DNA from: Ketobacter sp964016105
Lineage (GTDB): Bacteria > Pseudomonadota > Gammaproteobacteria > Pseudomonadales > Ketobacteraceae
Length of the DNA stretch: 64,000 nucleotides
Assembly: GCA_964016105.1 (NCBI GenBank)
Contig: CAXHEX010000005.1
Span: 62,001-126,000 of the forward strand
Direction of reading: 5' to 3'
Position numbers and translations under genes: made by a program. Below the pieces are notes generated by a model. It was not told the DNA's origin, ran no database searches, and saw nothing but the letters and a program-made list of their open reading frames with translations. Below are positions 8,394 through 17,653 of this stretch, piece after piece. Position 1 is the stretch's first letter; the number at the start of each line of letters is the position of its first letter.

Positions 8394-9650
8394 TTACTTA
8401 GCGTAAACCGGGTGCTCCGCGCACAGAGTTTTCACCTTGCCACGCACTTCTTCGATCAGCTTCTCGTTATCGAGATCCGCAAGAATATCGCACATCCAAC
8501 CGGCCAGTACTTTCACTTCCGCTTCACCAAAACCACGACGAGTCACTGCAGGGGTACCAATACGTAAACCACTGGTCACAAAAGGAGAACGTGGATCGTT
8601 AGGCACGGCATTTTTGTTAACGGTGATAAAGGCTTTACCTAAAGCCGCATCGGCGTCTTTCCCGGTAATGTCCTGCTTGATCAACGACAGCAGGAACAGG
8701 TGGTTATCGGTGCCACCGGAAATCACGTCATAGCCTCGCTCGATAAATACGCTGGCCATGGCCTGGGCGTTTACCACCACTTGTTTTTGATAAGCTTTGA
8801 ATTCGTCTGCCATGGCTTCTTTGAAACAAATGGCCTTGGCGGCGATCACATGCATTAATGGGCCACCCTGGCCGCCAGGAAACACGGCGGAATTTAATTT
8901 CTTTTCCAGCTCTTCGTTTTTACGTGCCAAGATGATACCGCCACGGGGACCGCCGAGGGTTTTGTGAGTAGTGGAGGTGGTCACATCGGCAATCTGTACC
9001 GGATTGGGATATACACCGGCAGCAACCAAACCCGCCACGTGAGCCATATCCACCATAAGATAGGCACCCACTTCATCGGCAATATCGCGGAACTTCTGCC
9101 AATCCATGGTACGGGAATAGGCAGAGAATCCAGCAAGAATCATTTTAGGCTTGTGCTCACGGGCCAACTGGGCCACCTGATCGTAATCCACCTCTCCGGT
9201 TTCATGATTCAGACCGTACTGAACGGCGTTGTATATCTTGCCTGAAAAATTCACCTTGGCGCCGTGGGTCAAATGCCCCCCTTCTGCCAGACTCATACCC
9301 AGAACCGTATCACCGGGATTCAACAAAGCCATATAAACCGCAGCGTTGGCCTGAGACCCTGAATGGGGCTGAACATTGGCGTAATCGGCACCAAACAGTT
9401 CCTTGGCTCGATCAATGGCGAGCTGTTCTGCCACGTCCACATATTCGCAACCGCCGTAGTAACGCTTGTGGGGGTACCCTTCTGCATACTTGTTGGTTAG
9501 AACAGAACCTTGGGCTTCCAGGACTCGGGGGCTGGTATAATTTTCAGACGCTATAAGCTCAATATGCTCTTCCTGGCGCTGCTTTTCAGCCTCCATGGCT
9601 TTCCACAAGTCAGGGTCGAAATCGGCAATATTCATATCGGCTGAAAACAT
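8394..9650 (-). CDS. glyA: Serine hydroxymethyltransferase
   Basis: GlyA interconverts serine and glycine with transfer of a one-carbon unit to tetrahydrofolate; it is a cytosolic PLP enzyme. The 418 residues match the family. ELIASENYTSP, NKYAEGYPHKRYYGG, QPHSGSQAN, DMAHVAGLVAAG and the PLP-lysine motif TTSTTHKTLGGPRGG (Lys230) are intact. The start MFSADMNIADFD matches the usual Pseudomonas-type N terminus. In relatives glyA is often next to nrdR; here leuA and an Lrp-type gene separate them. The 269 bases upstream of its start hold no gene. Confidence 0.98.
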   Translation of the reverse strand: MFSADMNIADFDPDLWKAMEAEKQRQEEHIELIASENYTSPRVLEAQGSVLTNKYAEGYPHKRYYGGCEYVDVAEQLAIDRAKELFGADYANVQPHSGSQANAAVYMALLNPGDTVLGMSLAEGGHLTHGAKVNFSGKIYNAVQYGLNHETGEVDYDQVAQLAREHKPKMILAGFSAYSRTMDWQKFRDIADEVGAYLMVDMAHVAGLVAAGVYPNPVQIADVTTSTTHKTLGGPRGGIILARKNEELEKKLNSAVFPGGQGGPLMHVIAAKAICFKEAMADEFKAYQKQVVVNAQAMASVFIERGYDVISGGTDNHLFLLSLIKQDITGKDADAALGKAFITVNKNAVPNDPRSPFVTSGLRIGTPAVTRRGFGEAEVKVLAGWMCDILADLDNEKLIEEVRGKVKTLCAEHPVYAK

Positions 9651-9919
9651 GGCATTTCCTCTTAACAGTAATACGTACGGTGGCTCTTAGACACCCAATT
9701 GGCGTGAGCGCGGTATTGTACATAAAACCCTTAAGTTCGGCACATGAAAGTGTTTCTTCAGTCTATAGATTTTGCTCATAAACCCCGGCCCTAGGTAGAG
9801 CGAAACTAGAACGGCCTTCTATCTAGCTTTCCAGACAAGCGATCGATATACAGAACAAATCCCATATTATCAATCACTTGAATGGTTACAGGGGGAAGCT
9901 ACGATGCTGTACCCCTGCG

Positions 9920-11347
9920 CTAATCCAACGGCAATACAAACTGCGCGTCAAACCAGTTATTTCCTTCCAGGCTCAATTCATGGGCCCCCATATCCGGTGC
10001 CGTGTTGGGCCCCGCGGGTACCCGGCTGTTACCTTGCATATCGTAATGCCATGGCCCAACCTGTGAATAATACTTACCCCCATCAACCGCAGGGGAATTC
10101 TCCGCCAAGCGGAAAGAATCCACATTAAAATCAGGAACCCCGTTCACAAAGATCGGATCATAGTTGTTTACGTCGTTGGGGCCATTAGCATTTTCCCAGA
10201 AAGGCGGCTTTCCATTTGCCCAAAAGTTGTAATCGGCCATAACCCCCTGGGGCCCGCCTCCGTTTAGGTCCTCGAAGTAAGCAAAATCCCCGGCTGCATC
10301 GATCAAATTATTCTGGAACCACAGAAGCGTTTCCTCAGCCTCGTTTACAAACACACCCACTCGCTTGATATTGTAAAAAGTATTTTGCCCTACAATGGTG
10401 TTACGCAAACCACCGGAGCCGGCGAAACTGGATATTGTTCTGCTATAAGAGAAGCCGCGCAAACAACTGTGAACAATATTGTTCAACACCCGCAAGTTCG
10501 CTAGCCGGTTACCCCACCCCTGGTAATACTCTTCGGCGGTCGCTATTCCGTCCGCAATACGACCTTGCCTTTTTACGGAAGGATTCTCTGTGCAATAAAT
10601 CATATTTCGAATCACATCCACATTGACTGAATTATCCACATAGATATTTGCAGAATAATTATCAACCACCACGTTTGACACAACCGAAATATTAACACCC
10701 CGGGTGAGGGCAATCCCTTCACCCCAGTTTTCACTCACAAAGTTGCCTCGAAGCGTCACATTATTGGCTCCCATGGCAATTTTGAGCCCGGAACTCCAAC
10801 TCACAAGGGCTTTCTCATCCTCGTTCACCAGGGAAGCGTTGGTGACTTTGGTATTCTCAACGGTAATATTTGACCCCATGATGTGAACGCCGTGATAACG
10901 ACAATTGCTCACCTCCAAGCCGCTTAGGACCACATTGCTGGCCCCCGCTTCCACCAACACACAGTCCAAGGGGCTGTCAGACACCTTAAAACCGCTGATA
11001 TTCACATTACTTCCCGTAACGCGAATATTCTGTCTGTTAATAGCATCAACAAGGGTGACACCCTCATCCGCCTTGATAGTTAGAGGAGCGCTGGCAGTAC
11101 CACTCAATGGAACGTATAAACGCTGCTGATATCGCCCTTGACGAACCCGAAGAGTATCCCCTGGGGCCATAACGGAAACACCCTTGAGCAGAGTGGCAAA
11201 TGGCGCCGCCGAGGTACCCGCATTATTGTCGTTACCAGAAAGACTGACAAAGTAGGTTTTCGCCCATCCACTCATGGGGAGCAAAAAAGCCGCAAGAGCA
11301 ATAAGGATTGTTTGAGCTAATTTCTTTACACGCAAAGGGTTCACCAT
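9920..11347 (-). CDS. Secreted right-handed parallel beta-helix protein
   Basis: A 475-residue exported protein. Residues 1-29 look like a Sec signal peptide (basic start MVNPLRVKK, hydrophobic core, cleavage after SGWA). The mature start, KTYFVSLSGNDNNAGTSAAP, is the typical opening of pectate-lyase-like beta-helix proteins (DUF1565-like), followed by APGDTLRVRQGRY. Repeated N-N-V / G-I-x-L coils then run to about residue 400, with SPAVDGG and PDMGAHE near the end. The fold is common in polysaccharide lyases and epimerases, but no catalytic residues could be assigned, so substrate is unknown. The ATG at 11347 was chosen because AAAGGAG lies 5 bases before it. Confidence 0.85.
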   Translation of the reverse strand: MVNPLRVKKLAQTILIALAAFLLPMSGWAKTYFVSLSGNDNNAGTSAAPFATLLKGVSVMAPGDTLRVRQGRYQQRLYVPLSGTASAPLTIKADEGVTLVDAINRQNIRVTGSNVNISGFKVSDSPLDCVLVEAGASNVVLSGLEVSNCRYHGVHIMGSNITVENTKVTNASLVNEDEKALVSWSSGLKIAMGANNVTLRGNFVSENWGEGIALTRGVNISVVSNVVVDNYSANIYVDNSVNVDVIRNMIYCTENPSVKRQGRIADGIATAEEYYQGWGNRLANLRVLNNIVHSCLRGFSYSRTISSFAGSGGLRNTIVGQNTFYNIKRVGVFVNEAEETLLWFQNNLIDAAGDFAYFEDLNGGGPQGVMADYNFWANGKPPFWENANGPNDVNNYDPIFVNGVPDFNVDSFRLAENSPAVDGGKYYSQVGPWHYDMQGNSRVPAGPNTAPDMGAHELSLEGNNWFDAQFVLPLD

Positions 11348-11531
11348 CTGTACTCCTTTGTATACCTTGAATTCGTCTAACATGATAGGAAGCTTGGCAA
11401 CACATTGCTGCCGGTTAATCTTGCCGGTCAGTCTTATTAGTGCCGAACCTTACACCAAATTGCCAAAGGCTTTTAGCGTGCCGATTCTATTTTCTGAGCC
11501 GGATCACATAAAACGAATTTCCACACGGGTA

Positions 11532-14500
11532 TCACTGTGAAGAAGGTATCTCCTTCACATGCAGATCCAGCTGCGGGAAGGCAATAGAAATCCCCTGTTT
11601 GCTGAATTGCTCATCAATCTCCATATGCAGTTCATGGATCACGGGCAATCGGTTTGCGAAGTTGTTCACAAATACTCTCAATTCGAAATCCAAAGAACTG
11701 GCACCAAACCCCAAGAAAAATGCCGTGGCAACAGGCTCTTTAAGAATGAGTTCATTATTATCGGCAATTTCCAACAGTGTCTTTGTCACCAAGTCAGTAT
11801 CGGACCCATAGGCCACACCCACCTTTACAACAATGCGGGTGGTGTTATCACTGAGTGTCCAGTTAATAAATTGACTGGTGACAAAGGTTTTGTTGGGAAT
11901 AATGATTTCTTTTTTATCCCAGTCAGTGATGGTGGTGGCACGCATTCGTATTTGCGAAACCGTTCCGCTCAATTCGTTAATAGTGACCGTGTCACCGATA
12001 CGGATGGGACGCTCGAACAAGATAATAAGGCCGGAAATAAAGTTAGCAAAAATCTCCTGCAGACCAAAACCCAGCCCCACACCCAGGGCAGCCACCAACC
12101 AACCCAGTTTGGACCATTCCAGCCCAATCATGGGGGACACCACCATAATTCCCACCACAACCACTAAATAACGAGCGATGGTGGTAATGGCAAAACGAAT
12201 GCCACTATCCACGCTAAACCGCTCCAAAATCGAAACCTCAATCAGTCCGGGCAGGTTCTTTACCCCCACATAAATAACCAGTAATGCAATAAGCAAATAC
12301 AATAGCGTTGCCAGGGTTACTTCGTTATTCACCACCCCCACATCACTTTCTGTTGCGTAGGTCCAGAGCACCACGTCTTGAAACGCTTGTACTGCCTGAA
12401 AAAAATCCTGCCATATCTGCGACACCAACACCGCAAACAGAGTAAAACTGAGCACACCCAAAAGCGCTCGGTTTTGCTCCGAAATGGCATCCACATCCAG
12501 GACCGGTAATTCCAGTTCTGGAACCGCTTCGCCACTGTTTTTAACGGCGTCACTTTGCTGTTTGGCTTTCTTCATGGCATCACGTTTTTCCACTGCTCGA
12601 CGCCATGCCAGTTTGCGCTCCGCCACTGCAAACCAGCGGCCCGCAATCTGACCAACGAGAAACACCATAAAACCCACCGCAACGGTGTTATAAATGAGAA
12701 CCATGATTTCCATTGCGCTAAAACTATAACCACGCAGAGACAAAACAATAAGGGACACCGGCACCAATAATGCCCCATAAAATATGGGAACATTCCAACG
12801 ACGGTACCAGCGGCTGCTACCGGCTACGGGTTTTGTGATTCCCGTGTTGGGTCGGAATAAACTGTAACAGCTGTATAAGAATAGGCCGGCAGCCAGCAAA
12901 AAAGCACCTCTCCCCACCAAACCAGAATGATAGTCATCGCCTTCCTGCCAGACAACGAGATACACAAACACCACGGGCAATTGCAAATATAAGATCGGCA
13001 GCCAGCGTTTAAAACTGTTCAGAATATGCACCGGCCAGTTTAGATGCTGCCGCGCCAACCCTGCAGGGCGGCACACCTGCCGTACAAGCTCAAACAGAAA
13101 AAGCCAACGGGTCAAGGACCACAGAGCCTTACCCACCCCGGCCACGAAAATAGAAGCAGATTCAACTGCCATCAACGGTGTAGCAAGAAACAGCATCAGC
13201 AACGGCCAGGGCGAACTGAGAATGACGGATATTAGAGCCGCTTCCAAGGTATAGCGAAATTTATCATTGTTGACATTGCCAACCTTTTCTCCCACCCGTT
13301 GTAGGCGCTTCAACAGGCCTTTTTTAGCCCACAGAAAGGCCACAGCAAATAGCATCAAACCAAGCACCGGGTATACGGGCCGCACTAAATAGTCGAACCA
13401 TATTTTGGGAATTTGTGTCCAGTCATGCTCCCCAATCAACCATGTCACGCTGGATGGAAAATGGGTTATCCAGGTTAAACCCAGGGGTGCTGCGCTGCGT
13501 CGCCAAAAGAGCTTTTCATTCAGCAGCTCATAAAACTCCTTCCGAACCTGAAGCCCTTCCTGAATAGACAGCTGCTGGTTAGTTAGACTGATGACGTGCT
13601 CAGCCTGAACATTGATCAAGCGGTTAAGAATATCTCGGCGCTCCATCAACAAAGCAGCGAGAGACTGCTTGATGTCGCTCTGCTCAGATGACTGGACCGG
13701 GTTTTTCTTGAGTAAGGAGGCGATTGTTCGATTACGGGCGGCTTCTGTCCTCACCGCCTGCATACGCTCATCCAGCAGGAACTGTTGCAGACGAGCTGCG
13801 GCAATTTCAGACTCAAGCCCATCCTGACTCTCTAACTCTCGAATTTGTACCTGCAAAGCCTGCCGCTGGCGGAACAGCAAATCATCCACGTTTTGGTAAT
13901 ATTGAGTAAGTTGTAATTGTTGTTTGGCCAGGTCGAATTGATATTGCACATCCTGAAGAGCCTGTTGCTCCGCCACCAAGCCATCATTGGAACGGTTGAG
14001 TTTTTGTGTCAGGGCCACCAGCTGCTTAGTATATTCCCCGTTCAACTTGCGCTGTTCCGCCATCCACTTTGGTTCCTGCTCCTGAGAGGCTGGTTTAGCT
14101 TTGGTCTGTTCTGCCGACACGCCTGCCTGGGCCAGCCTGAGCTGGTCGCGCTTTTCACGCAGAGCCTCCAGCGCCGACGTGATGATATCCTTACGCAGGA
14201 TAAGAAAGTCACGACTCACACTGTAGAGATCAAGCAATGATTGGTAGCCTTCCAAACGGAACTGGGCTAGCTCCTTTGCTTTCACGGTGTTTTCCAACAG
14301 CTGATTCTTGACCTCTAAACGCAGCCCCGCAACCGGCGAACTGGTTGTGGCTTGGCGCAGTTCTTCTATGTTCTCTTGCAAAGATCGAATTTTCTTTTGC
14401 GCACTGGTTACCTCTTTTTGGGCCACGGCGGGCAACGCCTGCTGTTCAGCGATTTTTTTCATCACGTCAGACAGGCTCTGTTGCATGGCTTTGGCCTGAC

Positions 14501-14837
14501 TTTCAAGCAATCGAATGGCCGACTCCAGCTTTTCCAACGATTTGGGCACGCTGGTTTCGTCGGGGCTCGCTTCCAACACCTGAATTTGTTTGCGGATCTG
14601 TTGAGAAAGTTCAGGCGCATTGCGTATTTCACTGTCGGTGCGTTCCCGCTCAGCGCGCAACTCCTGCTGATCGTCCTTGAGCTGTTGCAGCTCCGTTCTG
14701 AGATCTTCTATTTCCTGGGTTCGTGACTCTTCAGGGGTTGCGGTTTCCGTCTTTTCTGCCGTGTTGGCAGCGGTGCTAAATAGCAGCCAAAAGCCCAGTA
14801 TCCACGCCCAGGTCGGCGCTTTATTCTTCAATATCAT
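11532..14837 (-). CDS. Large mechanosensitive channel of the MscS/MscK (KefA) type
   Basis: A 1101-residue inner-membrane protein that should open on membrane tension during osmotic downshift. A signal peptide (about residues 1-26) precedes a long Glu/Gln-rich periplasmic coiled coil (about 27-470). A series of hydrophobic segments follows (about 480-890), then the MscS core near the C terminus: the pore helix with small residues, VAALGVGLGFGLQEIFANF, GLIILFERPIRIGDTV, and PNKTFVTSQFINWTLSD. That order (signal, coiled coil, extra membrane helices, MscS core) is the MscK/KefA or YbdG-related large-channel layout. Whether it is potassium-gated like E. coli MscK cannot be told. It is divergent from ettA. 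Confidence 0.92.
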   Translation of the reverse strand: MILKNKAPTWAWILGFWLLFSTAANTAEKTETATPEESRTQEIEDLRTELQQLKDDQQELRAERERTDSEIRNAPELSQQIRKQIQVLEASPDETSVPKSLEKLESAIRLLESQAKAMQQSLSDVMKKIAEQQALPAVAQKEVTSAQKKIRSLQENIEELRQATTSSPVAGLRLEVKNQLLENTVKAKELAQFRLEGYQSLLDLYSVSRDFLILRKDIITSALEALREKRDQLRLAQAGVSAEQTKAKPASQEQEPKWMAEQRKLNGEYTKQLVALTQKLNRSNDGLVAEQQALQDVQYQFDLAKQQLQLTQYYQNVDDLLFRQRQALQVQIRELESQDGLESEIAAARLQQFLLDERMQAVRTEAARNRTIASLLKKNPVQSSEQSDIKQSLAALLMERRDILNRLINVQAEHVISLTNQQLSIQEGLQVRKEFYELLNEKLFWRRSAAPLGLTWITHFPSSVTWLIGEHDWTQIPKIWFDYLVRPVYPVLGLMLFAVAFLWAKKGLLKRLQRVGEKVGNVNNDKFRYTLEAALISVILSSPWPLLMLFLATPLMAVESASIFVAGVGKALWSLTRWLFLFELVRQVCRPAGLARQHLNWPVHILNSFKRWLPILYLQLPVVFVYLVVWQEGDDYHSGLVGRGAFLLAAGLFLYSCYSLFRPNTGITKPVAGSSRWYRRWNVPIFYGALLVPVSLIVLSLRGYSFSAMEIMVLIYNTVAVGFMVFLVGQIAGRWFAVAERKLAWRRAVEKRDAMKKAKQQSDAVKNSGEAVPELELPVLDVDAISEQNRALLGVLSFTLFAVLVSQIWQDFFQAVQAFQDVVLWTYATESDVGVVNNEVTLATLLYLLIALLVIYVGVKNLPGLIEVSILERFSVDSGIRFAITTIARYLVVVVGIMVVSPMIGLEWSKLGWLVAALGVGLGFGLQEIFANFISGLIILFERPIRIGDTVTINELSGTVSQIRMRATTITDWDKKEIIIPNKTFVTSQFINWTLSDNTTRIVVKVGVAYGSDTDLVTKTLLEIADNNELILKEPVATAFFLGFGASSLDFELRVFVNNFANRLPVIHELHMEIDEQFSKQGISIAFPQLDLHVKEIPSSQ

Positions 14838-14948
14838 GGAAGCCCATTCCCCTTATCCACACAACTCATATATCTATCATTCCTCAACATTGCATCCCCC
14901 GTTCAATTGGGGTAGCGTAGCGCAAAATTCACTACCTAATCATTTCCT

Positions 14949-16619
14949 ATGGCGCAATATATATACACCATGCATCGGGTGTCCAAGATTGTCCCCCCGA
15001 AGCGCGAAATTCTTAAAGATATTTCACTGTCATTCTTCCCAGGAGCCAAGATTGGCGTACTTGGACTGAACGGTGCTGGTAAATCCACCTTGCTGCGGAT
15101 CATGGCCGGGGTGGACAAGGAGTTCGACGGTGAAGCCCGCCCCGCCTCCAATATCAATATCGGCTACCTTCCCCAGGAACCCCAATTGGACCCGGAAAAA
15201 GACGTTCGCGGTAACGTGGAAGATGGCGTCCGGGAAATCAAAGACGTTATGGCCCGGTTCGACGAAATCAGCATGAAGTTTGCCGAACCCATGTCAGACG
15301 ATGAAATGAACGCCCTGCTGGAAGAACAGGCAGAACTCCAAAATCAAATTGATGCTTGCAATGGCTGGGACATTGACCGCACTCTGGAAATCGCAGCAGA
15401 TGCCTTGCGCCTGCCACCCTGGGAAGCGGACGTGACCAAACTCTCCGGCGGTGAAAAACGCCGGGTAGCGCTGTGCCGCCTGCTTTTATCCAGCCCCGAC
15501 ATGTTGTTATTGGATGAACCCACTAACCACCTGGATGCAGAATCTGTGGGTTGGCTAGAACGCTTTCTCCACGACTACAAGGGCACCGTAGCGGCCATCA
15601 CCCACGACCGTTACTTCCTTGATAACGCCGCGGAATGGATTTTGGAACTGGACCGTGGCCACGGCATTCCCTGGAAAGGCAACTACACCTCCTGGCTGGA
15701 ACAGAAAGACGAACGTTTAGCCCAGGAAGCCAAGCAGGAAGCGTCGCGCCAAAAAGCCATTAAAGCAGAACTGGAATGGGTACGATCCAACGCCAAAGGC
15801 CGACAGGCAAAAAGCAAAGCCCGTATGGCCCGCTTTGACGAATTGAACAGCCAGGAATCACAAAAGCGAAACGAAACCCAGGAACTTTATATTCCGGTTG
15901 CCGAAAGGCTGGGTGACGAAGTCATCAGCTTCGAGGGTGTTAGCAAATCGTTCGAAGGCCGACTGCTGTATGAAGATCTCAGCTTTACCGTACCCAAGGG
16001 TGGCATTGTGGGTATCATCGGGCCTAACGGCGCGGGTAAAACCACGCTGTTCAGAATGATCAATGGTGAACAACAACCCGACTCCGGCGAAGTAAAAATC
16101 GGTTCCACCGTAGACTTAGCCTACGTTGACCAATCGCGAGACGATCTGGAAGATAAAAAAACCGTCTGGGAAGAAGTGTCTGACGGTTTAGAAGTGATAA
16201 AAGTGGGATCGTTCGAAATGCCATCCCGTGCTTACGTGGGGCGCTTTAACTTTAAAGGTTCCGACCAACAAAAACAGGTAGGCGAACTCTCCGGTGGAGA
16301 GCGTAACCGACTCCACCTTGCCAAACTGTTACGCAAAGGCGGCAACGTTTTATTACTGGACGAACCCACTAATGATTTGGATGTGGAAACCTTGCGCGCC
16401 CTGGAAGAAGCACTTCTCTCCTACGCTGGAAGCGCCATGGTCATCTCCCACGACCGCTGGTTCCTGGACCGAATTGCCACCCATATCTTAGACTTTGAAG
16501 GCGAAGAGGGTGTGGAGTTCTACGAAGGCAACTTCACCGAATACGAAGCTTACAAGAAGAAGAAATACGGAGAGGAATCGATTCAACCGAAACGAATCAA
16601 ATATAAAAAGCTGCAATAA
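14949..16619 (+). CDS. ettA: Energy-dependent translational throttle protein EttA (ABC-F ATPase)
   Basis: EttA binds the ribosomal E site and gates entry into elongation according to the ADP/ATP ratio. The 556-residue protein has two ABC ATPase domains and no membrane segments. Walker A motifs are at 39-47 (GLNGAGKST) and 358-366 (GPNGAGKTT), with an LSGGE signature in each half and Walker B LLLDEPTNHLD / LLLDEPTNDLD. The linker at about 240-320, with GRQAKSKARMARFDEL, is the P-site tRNA interaction motif that marks this subgroup. The C terminus RIKYKKL is typical. It stands alone and is followed by a strong terminator. Confidence 0.96.
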   Translation: MAQYIYTMHRVSKIVPPKREILKDISLSFFPGAKIGVLGLNGAGKSTLLRIMAGVDKEFDGEARPASNINIGYLPQEPQLDPEKDVRGNVEDGVREIKDVMARFDEISMKFAEPMSDDEMNALLEEQAELQNQIDACNGWDIDRTLEIAADALRLPPWEADVTKLSGGEKRRVALCRLLLSSPDMLLLDEPTNHLDAESVGWLERFLHDYKGTVAAITHDRYFLDNAAEWILELDRGHGIPWKGNYTSWLEQKDERLAQEAKQEASRQKAIKAELEWVRSNAKGRQAKSKARMARFDELNSQESQKRNETQELYIPVAERLGDEVISFEGVSKSFEGRLLYEDLSFTVPKGGIVGIIGPNGAGKTTLFRMINGEQQPDSGEVKIGSTVDLAYVDQSRDDLEDKKTVWEEVSDGLEVIKVGSFEMPSRAYVGRFNFKGSDQQKQVGELSGGERNRLHLAKLLRKGGNVLLLDEPTNDLDVETLRALEEALLSYAGSAMVISHDRWFLDRIATHILDFEGEEGVEFYEGNFTEYEAYKKKKYGEESIQPKRIKYKKLQ

Positions 16620-16656
16620 AACCGTAACAGTTTTGCAAACGCAAAAACATGACAAT

Positions 16657-16690
16657 AACCCTCACAGCCCAGTGAGGGTTTTGTTTTTTT
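16657..16690 (+). terminator. Rho-independent terminator of ettA
   Basis: A 9-bp perfect stem, AACCCTCAC / GTGAGGGTT, with loop AGCCCA is followed by TTGTTTTTTT. It starts 37 bases after the ettA stop codon. Confidence 0.93.
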
Positions 16691-16701
16691 AAGCGCCGAC
16701 T

Positions 16702-16914
16702 TTATTCGTCGTCGATGTCCCAGTCGTCGTAATCATCAAGATCATTTTTAAGACGTCGATTTTCCATCATCTCTTCGATCTTGCGTAAATAGTCACCGGA
16801 GCGCTTACGCTTGGCTGACAAACGCTTTTCAATATCTTCATCAATATCATCCATGATCTCATCATCAATATCATCAATGTATTGACTGTCTTCTGACGTG
16901 GACGTTGTTCTCAT
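16702..16914 (-). CDS. Small acidic protein, PA3496-like
   Basis: A 70-residue protein with Asp/Glu-rich ends (DDIDDEIMDDIDED and DDYDDWDIDDE) around a basic middle (KRLSAKRKRSGDYLRKIEEMMENRR). It resembles the small proteins of the PA3496 family in Pseudomonas, which share the central RKxEExxExRRL segment and an acidic tail. Their function is not established. There is no signal peptide or membrane helix. The gene converges on ettA with the ettA terminator between them. The call rests on overall pattern, so the family link is moderate. Confidence 0.7.
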   Translation of the reverse strand: MRTTSTSEDSQYIDDIDDEIMDDIDEDIEKRLSAKRKRSGDYLRKIEEMMENRRLKNDLDDYDDWDIDDE

Positions 16915-17258
16915 AACCCAGTTCCTCTACAGCGATGTTGTTACTAGAGTTGCGAACTTTCTTGTAATAAACGATATCAAATTCAGTTTTTAAACCAGTA
17001 CAAAATTCAACCGGCTAGATCTATTTAATTATTAACGATGGTTGAGAAATTTTTACAGTGAATTTTTGTGATTTTTAGAGTTTTTTTAACTCAGAGTCAA
17101 TATGGTTATGCAAAAAAAAACCAAGTACCTACCGATATCACACGGTTACAAAAACCCAACATCGCCAACTTGAATTTATTGGGATTTCGGCGTTTTATAA
17201 TAGATTAGCTATGCTGTATGGATAGAACAAAAACACACAACGCAGCAGAGCATGGACC
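16915..17258. promoter_or_regulatory. AT-rich divergent intergenic region with candidate -10 box for the PilZ gene
   Basis: This stretch of 344 bases has no gene. A consensus -10 hexamer TATAAT lies at 17196-17201 on the plus strand, 57 bases before the pilZ start. The best -35-like hexamer, TTGAAT at 17170, is 20 bases away, longer than ideal. Homopolymer runs (A9 near 17114-17122) suggest curved DNA. Confidence 0.4.
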
Positions 17259-17630
17259 ATGATCGAAAAACGCCAATTCACTCGCATAAATTTTGACGCC
17301 AGCGCCCGCCTACAACACCAGGATAACCACTGGCCCACTCACCTTCTGGACATATCCCTCAAAGGCGCTTTGATCGAGCTACCCGGCGAGAGCCAGCTAG
17401 AAATTAACGACCCCATTAGCCTGTACTTATTGCTAAGCGATAAAGAAACCGAGATTGTTATGGAAGGTCATGTGAGCCATTTGGAAAATGGCCACATGGG
17501 TATGGTGTGCGACCATCTTGATGTGGACAGTGCTTCTCATCTACGCCGTATAGTGGAATTGAACACCGGCAGTGAAGCCATGCTCAACCGTGAGCTGGAG
17601 GCCCTGTTGAATTACCACGAAGCCAGCTAA
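17259..17630 (+). CDS. PilZ-domain protein, probable c-di-GMP receptor
   Basis: A 123-residue single-domain PilZ protein. The two nucleotide-binding motifs are present: RQFTR (RxxxR, residues 5-9) and DISLKG (D/NxSxxG, about 30-35), followed by beta-strands and a C-terminal helix ending in LEALLNYHEAS. Proteins of this type bind cyclic di-GMP and relay it to a partner affecting motility, adhesion or exopolysaccharide. No partner gene is adjacent, so the output is unknown. It converges with radA, whose stop lies 24 bases away. Confidence 0.9.
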   Translation: MIEKRQFTRINFDASARLQHQDNHWPTHLLDISLKGALIELPGESQLEINDPISLYLLLSDKETEIVMEGHVSHLENGHMGMVCDHLDVDSASHLRRIVELNTGSEAMLNRELEALLNYHEAS

Positions 17631-17653
17631 CCAGAGGCTCTTGATACAGACGG